A stretch of DNA of 64,000 nt from NCBI RefSeq assembly GCF_000368045.1, contig NZ_KB849234.1, forward strand, positions 267,460-331,459, in the 5' to 3' direction. The notes below the pieces were generated by a model. It worked only from the letters and a program-made list of their open reading frames with translations. It searched no databases and had not been told where the DNA came from. The translations under genes and the position numbers were made by a program. Positions 15,022 to 24,041 of the stretch are shown here, piece by piece. The DNA is from Acinetobacter johnsonii CIP 64.6 (lineage in GTDB: Bacteria > Pseudomonadota > Gammaproteobacteria > Pseudomonadales > Moraxellaceae). Numbering within the stretch: position 1 is the stretch's first letter; each line of letters starts with the position of its first letter.

Positions 15022-17244
15022 ATGCCAGAAAATACACTTTCCACAACACCAAGCTACCGTATTCGTGTGGCTGTTCCCGTTTACCTATATGACTGTTTTG
15101 ACTATAGTTTAACGGCTGAACAATACCACCAAGCTGAAGTGGGTGCACGTGTGGCTGTCTCATTTGGTCGCCAAAATGTGGTCGGTGTCATTGTTGAGAA
15201 ACTCACTGATGAGAAACCACTCGATTTAGGTTTTAAACTTAAAGCCATAACTGAGTTGCTCGATGACAACGCTATTCTAGATGCTAAAGTTTTAAGTTTA
15301 TTGACATGGTCAGCGCAATATTACCAATTTCCGATTGGGGAAGTGATGCATGCTGCTTTACCCAGCTTTTTACGCCAAGGTAAACCCTATAATTTACTGG
15401 CGCGGATGTGGAAGCTGATTGATGATCATGCCGAAGACAAATTGAAGCGTTCTGAAAAACAACAAGATGCCTATAAAATTTTAAAGCTGCATCCCACAGG
15501 AACGTCTGAAAACATTCTAAATTTGGCTGGCATTGAAACGGCGACCTTAAAAGCCTTAGAAAAAAAGCAAATCACCCAGTGCATACTTGAAGCTCAAGAC
15601 TTTAAACCGCAAGTTATGACACTGGCGCAAATGCCCCTCACGCCCAATGATGAACAAAAGCGTGCCATTCAAAACATTCTCAAAGCTCGTCATAGCTACC
15701 ATGCTTTCTTACTGGATGGTTTAACCGGTAGTGGGAAAACTGAAGTCTATTTACAAGTCATGCAAGAGATTTTAAAACAAGGCAAACAGGTCTTGGTATT
15801 AGTGCCTGAAATTGGTCTCACCCCACAAACAGTGAGCCGTTTTCAGTCACGTTTTCACTGTCATATTGCGCTACTACATTCAGGTTTAAATGATTCTAAG
15901 CGCCTTCAAGCCTGGCAAAGTGCGCAAACGGGCAAAGCCTCAATTGTGATTGGCACACGTTCTGCCATCTATACGCCCCTTCCGCATTTGGGTTTGATTG
16001 TCTTAGATGAAGAGCATGATCTATCTTTCAAGCAACAAGAAGGCTTTCGCTACCATGCTCGTGATGTGGCTTTATACCGTGCACACTTAGAAAACTGTCC
16101 GATTATCCTCGGTTCTGCAACGCCAAGTATCGACAGTTATGCATTGGTTGAACAAGGTAAAATGACCCGTTTGGAGTTGGACCAACGTGCAGGTGTGGCC
16201 GTGATGCCGAAAATGCATGTGATCGATCTGAAAGTGGCACAGAAACAAAATGGCATCAGCCAACAGCTGATTCATGAAGTACAAAAGCGCTTAGACAAAA
16301 AAGAACAGGTGCTGATTTTCTTAAACCGTCGCGGCTATGCGCCTGTGTTGATTTGTGAAAGTTGTGGCTGGCAGGCGAAGTGCCCACATTGCGATGCCAA
16401 TTTTACCGTGCATCGACAGCCCTACCAGCATTTGCACTGTCACCACTGCGGCACCATCCACCGCATGCCTGAACACTGCCCGCAATGTCAGCATAGCGAA
16501 CTGAAACCAATTGGTTTAGGCACCGCAAAAGTTGAAGAAAACCTACAAGCACTGTTCCCCAACTTTGATGTAATTCGGGTGGATCGTGACTCGACCAGTC
16601 GGGTCGGTAGTTGGCAAAAAATCTATAACAAGATTCAGAAAAGTGAACCCATCATTTTGCTCGGTACTCAAATGCTGGCCAAAGGACATCACTTTCCTTA
16701 TGTGACTTTGGTGGCGATTTTAGACATTGACTCAGGCTTACTCAGTGTTGACTTTCGTGCCACAGAACGTACTGCACAGCTCATCATCCAAGTTGCGGGA
16801 CGTGCTGGGCGCGGTGAGAAAAAAGGCGAAGTGTATTTACAAACTTTACGTCCAGACCACCCTTTGCTGAATACCCTGCTAGAATCGGGCTATCGCAGCT
16901 TTGCCAAGCAAACGTTGAAAGAACGTAAAGCTGCATGGATGCCACCTTATCGCTATGCGGCTTTATTGCGCTGTGAATCCAAAGACCAAGAACTGAACCA
17001 AAGCTTTTTACAAGAGCATGCACAAGCATTGCGCCAAGCCTCAGAAAACAGTATTGATATTTGGGGGCCAATTCCTGCGCCGATGGAACGTAAAGCAGGC
17101 CGCTATCAAGCGCATATGGTACTACTGTCCAAAGACCGTGCGCGGATGCATTTTTACATTCGTCAGTGGTGGCAAAATGTCTGGCATAACAAACCGCATG
17201 GTATGAAATTGAGCCTTGATATTGATCCACAAGAGTTAAGTTAA
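15022..17244 (+). CDS. priA: Primosomal protein N' (replication restart helicase)
   Basis: PriA recognises stalled forks and D-loops and reloads the replisome by 3'-5' helicase activity. The 740 residues show an N-terminal 3'BD (RVAVPVYLYDCFDYSL), Walker A in LDGLTGSGKTEVYL at about residue 232, the DEEH box in LIVLDEEHDLSF, and the zinc cluster of eight Cys (CESCGWQAKCPHCDANF then CHHCGTIH and CPQC). Helicase motifs V-VI include QMLAKGHHFPYV and QVAGRAGRGEK. Length and motifs are complete. It reads divergently from gspF. Functionally it complements recBCD, which lies further along. Confidence 0.96.
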   Translation: MPENTLSTTPSYRIRVAVPVYLYDCFDYSLTAEQYHQAEVGARVAVSFGRQNVVGVIVEKLTDEKPLDLGFKLKAITELLDDNAILDAKVLSLLTWSAQYYQFPIGEVMHAALPSFLRQGKPYNLLARMWKLIDDHAEDKLKRSEKQQDAYKILKLHPTGTSENILNLAGIETATLKALEKKQITQCILEAQDFKPQVMTLAQMPLTPNDEQKRAIQNILKARHSYHAFLLDGLTGSGKTEVYLQVMQEILKQGKQVLVLVPEIGLTPQTVSRFQSRFHCHIALLHSGLNDSKRLQAWQSAQTGKASIVIGTRSAIYTPLPHLGLIVLDEEHDLSFKQQEGFRYHARDVALYRAHLENCPIILGSATPSIDSYALVEQGKMTRLELDQRAGVAVMPKMHVIDLKVAQKQNGISQQLIHEVQKRLDKKEQVLIFLNRRGYAPVLICESCGWQAKCPHCDANFTVHRQPYQHLHCHHCGTIHRMPEHCPQCQHSELKPIGLGTAKVEENLQALFPNFDVIRVDRDSTSRVGSWQKIYNKIQKSEPIILLGTQMLAKGHHFPYVTLVAILDIDSGLLSVDFRATERTAQLIIQVAGRAGRGEKKGEVYLQTLRPDHPLLNTLLESGYRSFAKQTLKERKAAWMPPYRYAALLRCESKDQELNQSFLQEHAQALRQASENSIDIWGPIPAPMERKAGRYQAHMVLLSKDRARMHFYIRQWWQNVWHNKPHGMKLSLDIDPQELS

Positions 17245-17326
17245 GGCTTGACATGAATAAGGTTTAGACCTGAGTCGCGTTCTCCCTTAAACTTCCAACA
17301 TAAAGAAAAAAATTTAGGACAGGGCA

Positions 17327-19168
17327 ATGTCTCTACTGCTTCAAATCACCCTCTTTTTGGCTGCGGCACTGATGATCGTTCCGTTGGCTAAACGGCTGGG
17401 GATTGCCACGGTACTCGGCTATTTATTTACAGGCATCTTACTCGGTCCCAGTGTATTCAATGTCGTCCATGACCCTGAAGACATTCATAAACTCGCTGAA
17501 TATGGCGTGATTTTCTTGATGTTCATTATTGGACTCGAACTTCGCCCACAACGCTTATGGGAAATGCGTAAATCCATTTTTGTGATGGGCAGTTTACAAG
17601 TAACACTCTGCGGCGTGCTACTGGCGTGCATCGTCTTTTTTGCCCTGCAACAGCAGATTGCGGCCAGTGTTGTGATTGGTTTTGCCCTTGCCCTTTCTTC
17701 TACCGCTTTTGTGCTACAGCTTTTAAGCGAAAAACAGCAGCTCAATACCACTTTTGGTCAGCAGTCTTTTTCTATTTTACTCTTTCAAGATATTGCCGCG
17801 ATTCCGCTGATTGCGATTATCCCCCTGCTTGCGGGAACAAACTCAACCCATCATGGCGTTGCCTACTTTGCAGCGATTGTTGCTACCTTTACAGGCTTGT
17901 TTTTATTTAGCCGCTATCTCATGCGCCCTTTTTTCCGCTTTGTGGCCAAAAGTGGCGCACATGAACTGATTACCGCAGTCGGTTTGTTTATTGTCTTAGG
18001 CGTGGTCGCGCTGATGGATGTCTTAGGTATCAGTACCACCTTGGGCGCATTTTTAACTGGAGTGTTACTTGCTGACTCTGAATTCCGTCATGAACTGGAA
18101 GCCAGTATTGCACCATTTAAAGGTCTACTTCTCGGTCTATTTTTCATGACCGTCGGGATGAGCACGCAAGTTTCGCTGCTGTGGGAAAGCCCAAGTCTGA
18201 TTGTTGGCGGTGCGTTATTGCTGATGTTGGTCAAACTGCTGGCCTTAACAGCCATCGCTCGCTACTTCGAGTTTTCATGGCGAAATAGTTTGATGCTGGC
18301 AACCTGTTTGGCACAAGGCGGTGAATTTGCTTTTGTGGTGCTCAATGTTGCCATGAGTGAACACGTGATTACGCAAGCCATTTTAGAGCCGATCAATTTG
18401 ATCGTGACGTTGTCGATGATTCTGACGCCTATTCTATACTGGCTGATGAGTTCGTGGGTGGTGCCTCTATTCGAGAAAGAAACTACACCTGTCTATGATG
18501 AGATTCCTGAACAGCATAACCCGATGATCATTGCTGGCTTTGGCCGTGTCGGACAAATTGTGGCACGACTGGTTCACTTACAGCACCAAACCTTCACGGC
18601 GATTGACAGCAATATCGACAAGGTCGATTTCGTTCGCAACTATGGCGGCAAACTCTACTATGGTGATGCCACTCAACCCGATATCCTGCGTGCAGCCGGT
18701 ATCGAACATGCCAAAGTGTTTGTATTAGCCATCGATGATATTGAAGACTCCATGAATGTGGCACGCCATATCCGACTCAATTATCCAGATTTAAACTTGC
18801 TGGTCCGTGCCCGTGACCGACATCATGTGCATTTGTTACGTGACTTAGGAGTGGAACATATTTGGCGTGAAACCTATTTATCGTCTTTAGGGATGGCCTA
18901 TTTTGCCCTGCGTAATCTCGGAATTGCAGAACAAGATGCCTATAAGAGCATTGAGTTATTTCGAGATTATGATGAAAAACTGCTCGCGCAGCAGCAAAGT
19001 ATTTATAACGATGAACAGAAGGTGTATGAAACACATCGGAATGCTCTGGCCGAATTAGAACACTTATTTGAAAGTGATACCCAATTACGCCAAAGCCCTG
19101 TGGGTGTTGACCTACAACGTGAGTTACAACATGACCGAATAGATGTAACACGGGATGAAGTAAAATGA
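17327..19168 (+). CDS. KefC/YbaL-type CPA2 monovalent cation:proton antiporter
   Basis: A 613-residue CPA2-family transporter. The first 385 residues hold about 12 membrane segments with the family motif GAFLTGVLLADSEFRHELEASI written in part here (GAFLTGVLLADSEFRHEL) and MTVGMS. Then comes a cytosolic TrkA-N (RCK) nucleotide-binding domain starting MIIAGFGRVGQIVARL at about residue 401, followed by a charged tail. This layout matches the glutathione-gated potassium efflux group (KefB/KefC) and YbaL. Ligand and ion are not provable from sequence. No kefG/kefF partner is adjacent. It lies 82 bases downstream of priA. Confidence 0.88.
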   Translation: MSLLLQITLFLAAALMIVPLAKRLGIATVLGYLFTGILLGPSVFNVVHDPEDIHKLAEYGVIFLMFIIGLELRPQRLWEMRKSIFVMGSLQVTLCGVLLACIVFFALQQQIAASVVIGFALALSSTAFVLQLLSEKQQLNTTFGQQSFSILLFQDIAAIPLIAIIPLLAGTNSTHHGVAYFAAIVATFTGLFLFSRYLMRPFFRFVAKSGAHELITAVGLFIVLGVVALMDVLGISTTLGAFLTGVLLADSEFRHELEASIAPFKGLLLGLFFMTVGMSTQVSLLWESPSLIVGGALLLMLVKLLALTAIARYFEFSWRNSLMLATCLAQGGEFAFVVLNVAMSEHVITQAILEPINLIVTLSMILTPILYWLMSSWVVPLFEKETTPVYDEIPEQHNPMIIAGFGRVGQIVARLVHLQHQTFTAIDSNIDKVDFVRNYGGKLYYGDATQPDILRAAGIEHAKVFVLAIDDIEDSMNVARHIRLNYPDLNLLVRARDRHHVHLLRDLGVEHIWRETYLSSLGMAYFALRNLGIAEQDAYKSIELFRDYDEKLLAQQQSIYNDEQKVYETHRNALAELEHLFESDTQLRQSPVGVDLQRELQHDRIDVTRDEVK

Positions 19169-19218
19169 CTTGTGTTTTACAATATCGTCACCATTAAGAC
19201 AGGATATTGGAGAAATTT

Positions 19219-20094
19219 ATGTCTGATTTGCGTCAACGCTTTTATATTGAAGATAGTCCTGTTCGTGGTGAAGTGGTTCATCTAGAAGAAACCCTACAAA
19301 CCATCTTGGCGCAGCGTGATTATGCACCTGCAGTCCAAGTGCTGTTAGGTGAAATGCTCAGTGCCACGGCATTACTTGCCAGTACTTTAAAAATTAAAGG
19401 CCGTATTAGTTTACAAATTCAGGCTTCAGGTAGTTTCAAATGGGCCATGGCTGAATGTAATCACCTTGGTGAAGTACGTGCCTTGGCGGATTATGAAGCA
19501 GATCCACGCTTTAATGCTGCCGACAGCAGCAGTACGGTATTGAGCACCCTCATTAGCCCTGTACTATTTATTAATATTGAGCCCGAATTTGGTGAGCGTT
19601 ATCAAGGGATTGTGGCTTTAGACAAGCCAAATCTTGCAGGTTGTTTAATGCAGTACTATGACCTGTCTGCCCAAATTCCAACGCGTATCGTTTTGGCCAG
19701 TTCATCCCAGCGTGCTGGTGGTTTACTCATTCAGCTGTTACCACGTAACAGTGAAGAAGAACAAGAACGTGTCGACCAAGACTTATGGCCACGTCTGACC
19801 ATGTTGACTGAAACGCTCAAAATCGAAGAGTTAACCGATTTAGAGTCCAGTGAAATTCTTTACCGTTTATACAACGAAGAAGAAGTACGCTTACCTGAAG
19901 TTGAAGTACTGAAATTTGGCTGTACCTGTTCTAAAGAACGTTGTGCTCAAGCGCTTGAACAAATTGGCGCTGAAGCCGTTCGTGAAACGCTAGAACATCA
20001 AAACCCGATTACCATGGACTGCCAGTTCTGTAACACGCAATATAGCTTTAGTGCAGAAGAAGCCTTGGGTTTATTTGGTGAACACTTAAGCTAA
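19219..20094 (+). CDS. hslO: Redox-regulated chaperone Hsp33
   Basis: Hsp33 is a cytoplasmic holdase switched on by oxidation of a zinc centre. The 291 residues begin MSDLRQRFYIEDSPVRGEVV and carry the zinc cysteines as C-x-C (FGCTCSKERC) near residue 237 and C-x-x-C (DCQFCNTQY) near 270. The substrate-binding core and linker are of usual length. I take the ATG at 19219, since GGAGA sits directly upstream; a TTG at 19207 would add four residues and lacks a site. A strong terminator follows. Confidence 0.95.
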   Translation: MSDLRQRFYIEDSPVRGEVVHLEETLQTILAQRDYAPAVQVLLGEMLSATALLASTLKIKGRISLQIQASGSFKWAMAECNHLGEVRALADYEADPRFNAADSSSTVLSTLISPVLFINIEPEFGERYQGIVALDKPNLAGCLMQYYDLSAQIPTRIVLASSSQRAGGLLIQLLPRNSEEEQERVDQDLWPRLTMLTETLKIEELTDLESSEILYRLYNEEEVRLPEVEVLKFGCTCSKERCAQALEQIGAEAVRETLEHQNPITMDCQFCNTQYSFSAEEALGLFGEHLS

Positions 20095-20109
20095 GCGCGT
20101 CATGTGCAA

Positions 20110-20141
20110 TAAAAAAAGAGCAACTAAATTGCTCTTTTTTT
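20110..20141 (+). terminator. Intrinsic terminator of hslO
   Basis: A seven-A lead, GAGCAA, loop CTAAA and TTGCTC, then seven T, starting 16 bases after the hslO stop. Confidence 0.88.
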
Positions 20142-20293
20142 ATGCCTTTGTTCTCATAAAAACAAGATAATTCAAATGATTCATCACTTTTATTCATAGA
20201 TATTTCACTGGTCACACCGCTTAAATTTCGTTATAAATAAACCCATAATTTTTATATGTCTTTATTTTTCTCTTCCATTGGGGTTTTATCATC

Positions 20294-20746
20294 ATGAAAT
20301 TTTCTTGCAGTCTTTTCGTACTCAGCAGTTTATGCGCCTTCTCCAGTTTTGCAGCCACCGATCCCTTGGTCGGCAAATGGAAAACTATCGATGATAAAAC
20401 AGGATACTCTCTCAGTGACGTCATGATTGAAAAAGACAAAAACAATAGCTATAAAGCAGTCATCGTAAATACGCGTGAAATTCCAGGTGCAGTAAAAATA
20501 GAAAACTGTAGCAAGTGTGATGGGGTCAATAAAAATCAACCCATCGTCGGCATGACAACGCTCAGCCATTTGCAGTTAGACAATGCCAAAGATTCGACCT
20601 ATAGCCATGGACAGTTCCTCGACCCTTTCACAGGGCTACGTTATGACGCATATGCACGACTCAGCAACAATGGTAAGCACTTACGAATTCGAGGAACGTC
20701 GACCGAAAATGGCGGTGGGCGCAACATCACATGGGTCAAATACTAA
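20294..20746 (+). CDS. Secreted DUF2147 family protein
   Basis: A 150-residue protein with a clear Sec signal peptide (MKFSCSLFVLSSLCAFSSFA, cleavage after AFSSFA), so the mature form is periplasmic or secreted. The mature part follows the DUF2147 pattern: DPLVGKWKTIDDKTGYSLSD near the start, NCSKC in the middle and PFTGLRYDAYARLSNNGKHL then RGTS near the end. The family is a small beta-barrel with unknown function. Two Cys (CSKC) could form a disulfide. It is monocistronic, ended by its own terminator. Confidence 0.85.
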   Translation: MKFSCSLFVLSSLCAFSSFAATDPLVGKWKTIDDKTGYSLSDVMIEKDKNNSYKAVIVNTREIPGAVKIENCSKCDGVNKNQPIVGMTTLSHLQLDNAKDSTYSHGQFLDPFTGLRYDAYARLSNNGKHLRIRGTSTENGGGRNITWVKY

Positions 20747-20762
20747 GTATCCCTCATCCATC

Positions 20763-20789
20763 AAAGCCCCTTTCATCGGGGCTTTTTTC
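20763..20789 (+). terminator. Intrinsic terminator of the DUF2147 gene
   Basis: AAGCCCC, a 7-base loop, GGGGCTT and a run of T, 17 bases after the stop codon. Confidence 0.85.
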
Positions 20790-20889
20790 TTGTCATGTTT
20801 TGAAACAATAAGGAACATATCTTTACTGTTGAAATCTGCTGAAAGGCTGAATAATGATTCAAACTTAATCAATTTATTTAATCTTATTT

Positions 20890-21843
20890 ATGCCGAAGAA
20901 CCATTATGAAATACTCGGTTTAACGCGAGATGCGACCGCCGAACAAATTAAAAAAGCCTATCGAAAATTGGCACGTAAGTATCATCCCGATGTCAGTAAG
21001 GAGCCTGATGCTGAAGCACGTATGCAAGAATTGAATGTCGCCTATGACACCTTAAGTGATGAAACGAAAAAAGCAGAATATGACTTTGAACTCGATCATC
21101 CGCAAGGCGCACACCAATTCAACCCCAATGCAGGCTTTGGCGGTTTTGAAGAGGCATTTAGGAATGCCCAAGGTGGACAACAGGCACATGATTTTTCAGG
21201 ATTTGAAGACTTATTTGGCCGTTTTGGTTCAGGTTTTGGAGGATCAAACTATCAATATCAACGCCAAAATAGCACTCGCCATAAAGGCGAAGACCAACAT
21301 GCGCGTTTAGAGGTCGATCTTGAGGTTGGATTCCACGGTACCACCCAAACCATTACCTTACAGATTCCCACTTTAAATGCCTATGGTGAAGCGGAAATTC
21401 AGCGCAAAACGCTGGAAGTTAAAATTCCCAAAGGCATGAAAGAAGGGCAACAAATTCGCTTAAGTGGTCAAGGACAGTCAGGTATTCAGGGTGGTGAAAA
21501 TGGCGACCTATATATCGAAATTTATTACAAAGATACGGAGACCACACGCGTTGAAGGAGTTGATGTCTATCACCAACTGAATATCAGTCCTTGGGAAGCC
21601 GCTTTGGGGCAAAGCATCACCGCCGCGCTACCCAATGGTCGGACATTGCAAATTCAAATTCCGAAAAATGCCAAAACGGGGCAGCAACTCCGTTTAAAAG
21701 ATCAGGGGATTCCAGCCAAAACGGCAGGACATTTATATTTAATTTTAAACATTGTTCAACCTCCTGCGCAGAGTGAGCAAGAACAGCAAGCCTACCAAGC
21801 CTTTGCTGAAGCCTTCCCTCACTTTAAACCGCGTCAGTCTTAA
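20890..21843 (+). CDS. cbpA: DnaJ-class co-chaperone CbpA
   Basis: A 317-residue type-II J-protein that works with DnaK. The J domain (about 1-65) has the HPD tripeptide in ARKYHPDVSK. A Gly/Phe-rich linker (about 78-125: GFGGFEEAF, then FGSGFGGSNY) follows, then two DnaJ C-terminal beta domains with no zinc-finger cysteines (LEVDLEVGFHGTTQTI, then IPKGMKEGQQIRLSGQG). This is the CbpA arrangement, and the next gene encodes a CbpM-like modulator 10 bases downstream, as in other gamma-proteobacteria. The ribosome site before the ATG is weak. Confidence 0.9.
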   Translation: MPKNHYEILGLTRDATAEQIKKAYRKLARKYHPDVSKEPDAEARMQELNVAYDTLSDETKKAEYDFELDHPQGAHQFNPNAGFGGFEEAFRNAQGGQQAHDFSGFEDLFGRFGSGFGGSNYQYQRQNSTRHKGEDQHARLEVDLEVGFHGTTQTITLQIPTLNAYGEAEIQRKTLEVKIPKGMKEGQQIRLSGQGQSGIQGGENGDLYIEIYYKDTETTRVEGVDVYHQLNISPWEAALGQSITAALPNGRTLQIQIPKNAKTGQQLRLKDQGIPAKTAGHLYLILNIVQPPAQSEQEQQAYQAFAEAFPHFKPRQS

Positions 21844-21853
21844 GGAGAAAATT

Positions 21854-22210
21854 ATGACGACTATTCAATATCGTGAAATTATTTTAGACGGATGTCGATA
21901 TGCTGAAATTGTTGATGAACAACATAGCTTTGATTTAAAGCATTTTGCTGAAGCCTGCGGACAAAGTCCTGAATGGGTTTTACAGCTGTTGGAATATGAC
22001 ATTCTGCCTAACCGACCCGATAACCGCATTCACCAATTTTTTGGTGATGATGTCTCACGTGCGCGGCGAGCCTATCGCTTACAACGTGACTTTGATGCCA
22101 GCTTTACTGCAGTCGCAATGATGCTAGATTTGATTGAGGAAGTTCAAAAACTTCGTCGTGAAGTAAAACATTTACATCTCACTGACCCAGTTAAACCAAA
22201 TCAACACTAG
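21854..22210 (+). CDS. cbpM: CbpM-like modulator of CbpA
   Basis: A 118-residue protein with a MerR-like helix-turn-helix look (LKHFAEACGQSPEWVLQLLEYDILP) and a C-terminal helix (MLDLIEEVQKLRREVKHL). This is the layout of CbpM/YccV-type modulators, which bind the J domain of CbpA and restrain its activity. I take the ATG at 21854 because AAGGAGA lies 7 bases upstream; it begins 10 bases after the cbpA stop. Assignment rests on the operon partner and fold pattern. Confidence 0.8.
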   Translation: MTTIQYREIILDGCRYAEIVDEQHSFDLKHFAEACGQSPEWVLQLLEYDILPNRPDNRIHQFFGDDVSRARRAYRLQRDFDASFTAVAMMLDLIEEVQKLRREVKHLHLTDPVKPNQH

Positions 22211-22215
22211 TTCTA

Positions 22216-22251
22216 TAAAGAAAGATGGGCGCATGCCTTTCTTTCTTTTTT
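22216..22251 (+). terminator. Terminator after cbpA-cbpM
   Basis: AAAGAAAG and CTTTCTTT arms with an inner GGC-GCAT-GCC core, then a T-rich run, within 10 bases of the cbpM stop. Confidence 0.75.
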
Positions 22252-22282
22252 TATTTTTGAATAAGAGGATTAGACGGCAACC

Positions 22283-22543
22283 ATGAAACTCAAAGTTTGT
22301 AATAAAAAGACTAAGCTCATGTTTCCTGAATACCGAGACATGATTCAACAGCTTAGAGAAGACAATCCGCATTTTTCTAAAATGTTTGACGACCATGAAG
22401 CTCTCGATCAGGAAATTTGTTTACTCGAACAAGACCCTGTCAGGATTCATCGTGGAGAGATTGAGCCCCTCAAACGCAAAAAGTTGTTCATTAAAGATCA
22501 GCTTTACCGGATTTTAAAAGGAGCCCAGTTAAAAACCTCTTAA
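22283..22543 (+). CDS. DUF465 (YdcH-like) small protein
   Basis: An 86-residue basic/acidic helical protein. The segment FPEYRDMIQQLREDNPHFSKMF, then EALDQEICLLEQ and LKRKKLFIKDQLYRIL, follows the DUF465/YdcH pattern of a short coiled-coil hairpin with an H-F motif. The family has no firm function. It starts at an ATG with weak upstream AGAGGA and is separated from cbpM by a terminator, so it is likely its own unit. Confidence 0.75.
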   Translation: MKLKVCNKKTKLMFPEYRDMIQQLREDNPHFSKMFDDHEALDQEICLLEQDPVRIHRGEIEPLKRKKLFIKDQLYRILKGAQLKTS

Positions 22544-22618
22544 ATTAAATCTCCCTGCGACGCCCACATATCCGAATAATAAATTGAACAAGGATAGCGT
22601 CAGCATATAAAGAAATAC

Positions 22619-22639
22619 CTTAAAGCCCATTGGCTTTAA
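22619..22639 (+). terminator. Possible stem-loop after the DUF465 gene
   Basis: TTAAAGCC-CATT-GGCTTTAA is a perfect 8-bp hairpin, but no T run follows, so terminator function is uncertain. Confidence 0.35.
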
Positions 22640-22650
22640 TGGTCTATGCG

Positions 22651-22685
22651 GAAAATCACCGAATTATTTTAATTTGGTGATTTTC
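22651..22685 (-). terminator. Hairpin spanning the end of the CorA-type gene
   Basis: GAAAATCACC and GGTGATTTTC form a perfect 10-bp stem around a 15-base AT-rich loop that contains the stop codon at 22664. There is no strong T run; it may end or protect the transcript. Confidence 0.45.
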
Positions 22686-23899
22686 TCTAAATCTTTGATG
22701 GTGCCCTTCACGGTTTGCTTGATCGGCTCATAATCGATAAACCAAAACAAATTCATATGTTGATCCGCATGCTGCTGTGCCAACATATCAATGACACTTT
22801 TTTCGCCACGCCCGACCAAATGACGTCGATAAAAATAATACAGCAGAATCAATGTCGTCATTAACATGATACCTAACATGATCCAAAACCCTGTTGGAGA
22901 CTTCAGTCCAGGAATAAACTCAAAGTTCATACCATACACCCCTGTCAACAAGGTTAGCGGCGCAAAAATCGCGGTAATAATGGCTAAAATCCGCATGTTT
23001 TCATTGGTTTGATTGGCAATGGCTGAAAAATGTAGATCGATAGCTGCTTGCACTGCATTTCTCAAGCGAATGGTATGCTTTTGAATACGTTCAATATGAC
23101 TGGTTAAATCATCGACACGTACCAGCATGATGTCTTGTTTTTCACTACGTTTTTTCCCTTTCAAGTGCGAATAATTATCGACAATTTCATCGCGTAATTC
23201 CTGCAAAGTCTCGATTTGTTCTTCGCACAAATTTTCCACTTGTTGGAAAGCCATATTCTCTTGCAACAATTGATGCCACTTGGTAAAACGGCGATGGCCT
23301 TGTAAAAGCTCTTGCTGCCAAAACTCCACTCGACGCGTCAGCGGAACACGTAAATCAAGATAACCATCCACCATGTTATTGAGCAGTCTCAAGGTCAAAT
23401 CTAAAGGTGTTGCAGGTAATTTTCGTGGCTTATTATGTTCTTCAATCGGACGGCTCAGTACCGTTTCCATACGCTGAATATAGCTTTCAACTTCTTTATT
23501 GCCCTGCTCTCTAACCGTAATCAAAACTTGCGGCGTGAGCATAAAGCTAATCGGGGTCGTCGCCAGACCAAAGACCCGTTCATGTTTTTCAGTCGCTTGC
23601 GTATCAAGCTTGATTTGATCATCAGGTGTGATCAGCTTACGAAAGATCAGCAAGTCATAATCTTCCAAAGTGTCAAAGGCACAAGGGTGTTCTAAATTTA
23701 GAATGTCACGCAGATGATATTCATTCATCCACAGTCCCGTTGCCGCATAAATGTCCTGCTGCCAATGTTCTGCCCGATTGACCACATCGTCACGACTACA
23801 CTCCACCCAAATAAACTCGGCTTCCTGCTCTGCAATCGGCTGTTTCTGCACATAAGTATGCTGTGCGGTGGGATGTTGATAGAAATAATAGCTTTGCAT
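22664..23899 (-). CDS. CorA-family divalent cation transporter
   Basis: A 411-residue CorA-type transporter of the inner membrane. The long N-terminal cytosolic funnel domain has coiled-coil helices (about 200-310: LRDEIVDNYSHLKGKK, then LTSHIERIQKHTIRLRNAV). The C-terminus has two membrane segments, with the signature YGMNFEFIPG just after the first (about 335-345) and a second at FWIMLGIMLMTTLILLYYFY. The GMN filter is intact. An extra positively charged tail of about 50 residues follows the second segment, whereas classical CorA ends soon after it. Substrate could be magnesium, zinc or another divalent ion. It is monocistronic on the minus strand. Confidence 0.88.
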   Translation of the reverse strand: MQSYYFYQHPTAQHTYVQKQPIAEQEAEFIWVECSRDDVVNRAEHWQQDIYAATGLWMNEYHLRDILNLEHPCAFDTLEDYDLLIFRKLITPDDQIKLDTQATEKHERVFGLATTPISFMLTPQVLITVREQGNKEVESYIQRMETVLSRPIEEHNKPRKLPATPLDLTLRLLNNMVDGYLDLRVPLTRRVEFWQQELLQGHRRFTKWHQLLQENMAFQQVENLCEEQIETLQELRDEIVDNYSHLKGKKRSEKQDIMLVRVDDLTSHIERIQKHTIRLRNAVQAAIDLHFSAIANQTNENMRILAIITAIFAPLTLLTGVYGMNFEFIPGLKSPTGFWIMLGIMLMTTLILLYYFYRRHLVGRGEKSVIDMLAQQHADQHMNLFWFIDYEPIKQTVKGTIKDLEKITKLK

Positions 23900-23940
23900 A
23901 TCTCATTTATTATTGTCTGTCTTAGCCAGCATGATGCCAT

Positions 23941-23993
23941 AAAAAAAGCCCTGAGCAAGCCAAAGTTTAAATTGGCCAAGCTCAAGGCTTTTC
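23941..23993 (-). terminator. Terminator of pnp
   Basis: On the minus strand GCCTTGAGCTTGGCCAA pairs imperfectly with TTGGCTTGCTCAGGGC, then seven T follow. It is the second of two stem-loops behind pnp. Confidence 0.75.
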
Positions 23994-24003
23994 TAAGACA
24001 ACT

Positions 24004-24033
24004 CAATTCACATGGCAAAAACCATGTGAATTG
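24004..24033 (-). repeat. Perfect 12-bp stem-loop just after the pnp stop
   Basis: CAATTCACATGG and CCATGTGAATTG enclose a 6-base loop. The stem begins 8 bases after the pnp stop codon and has no T run. It may block 3' decay of the pnp message ahead of the true terminator at 23941-23993. Confidence 0.6.
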
Positions 24034-24041
24034 ACAAGAGA

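Noticed and set aside
21752..22210. Extended 152-residue start for the CbpM-like protein
   Set aside because: The extension overlaps cbpA by about 90 bases and lacks a ribosome site; 21854 has a clear one.
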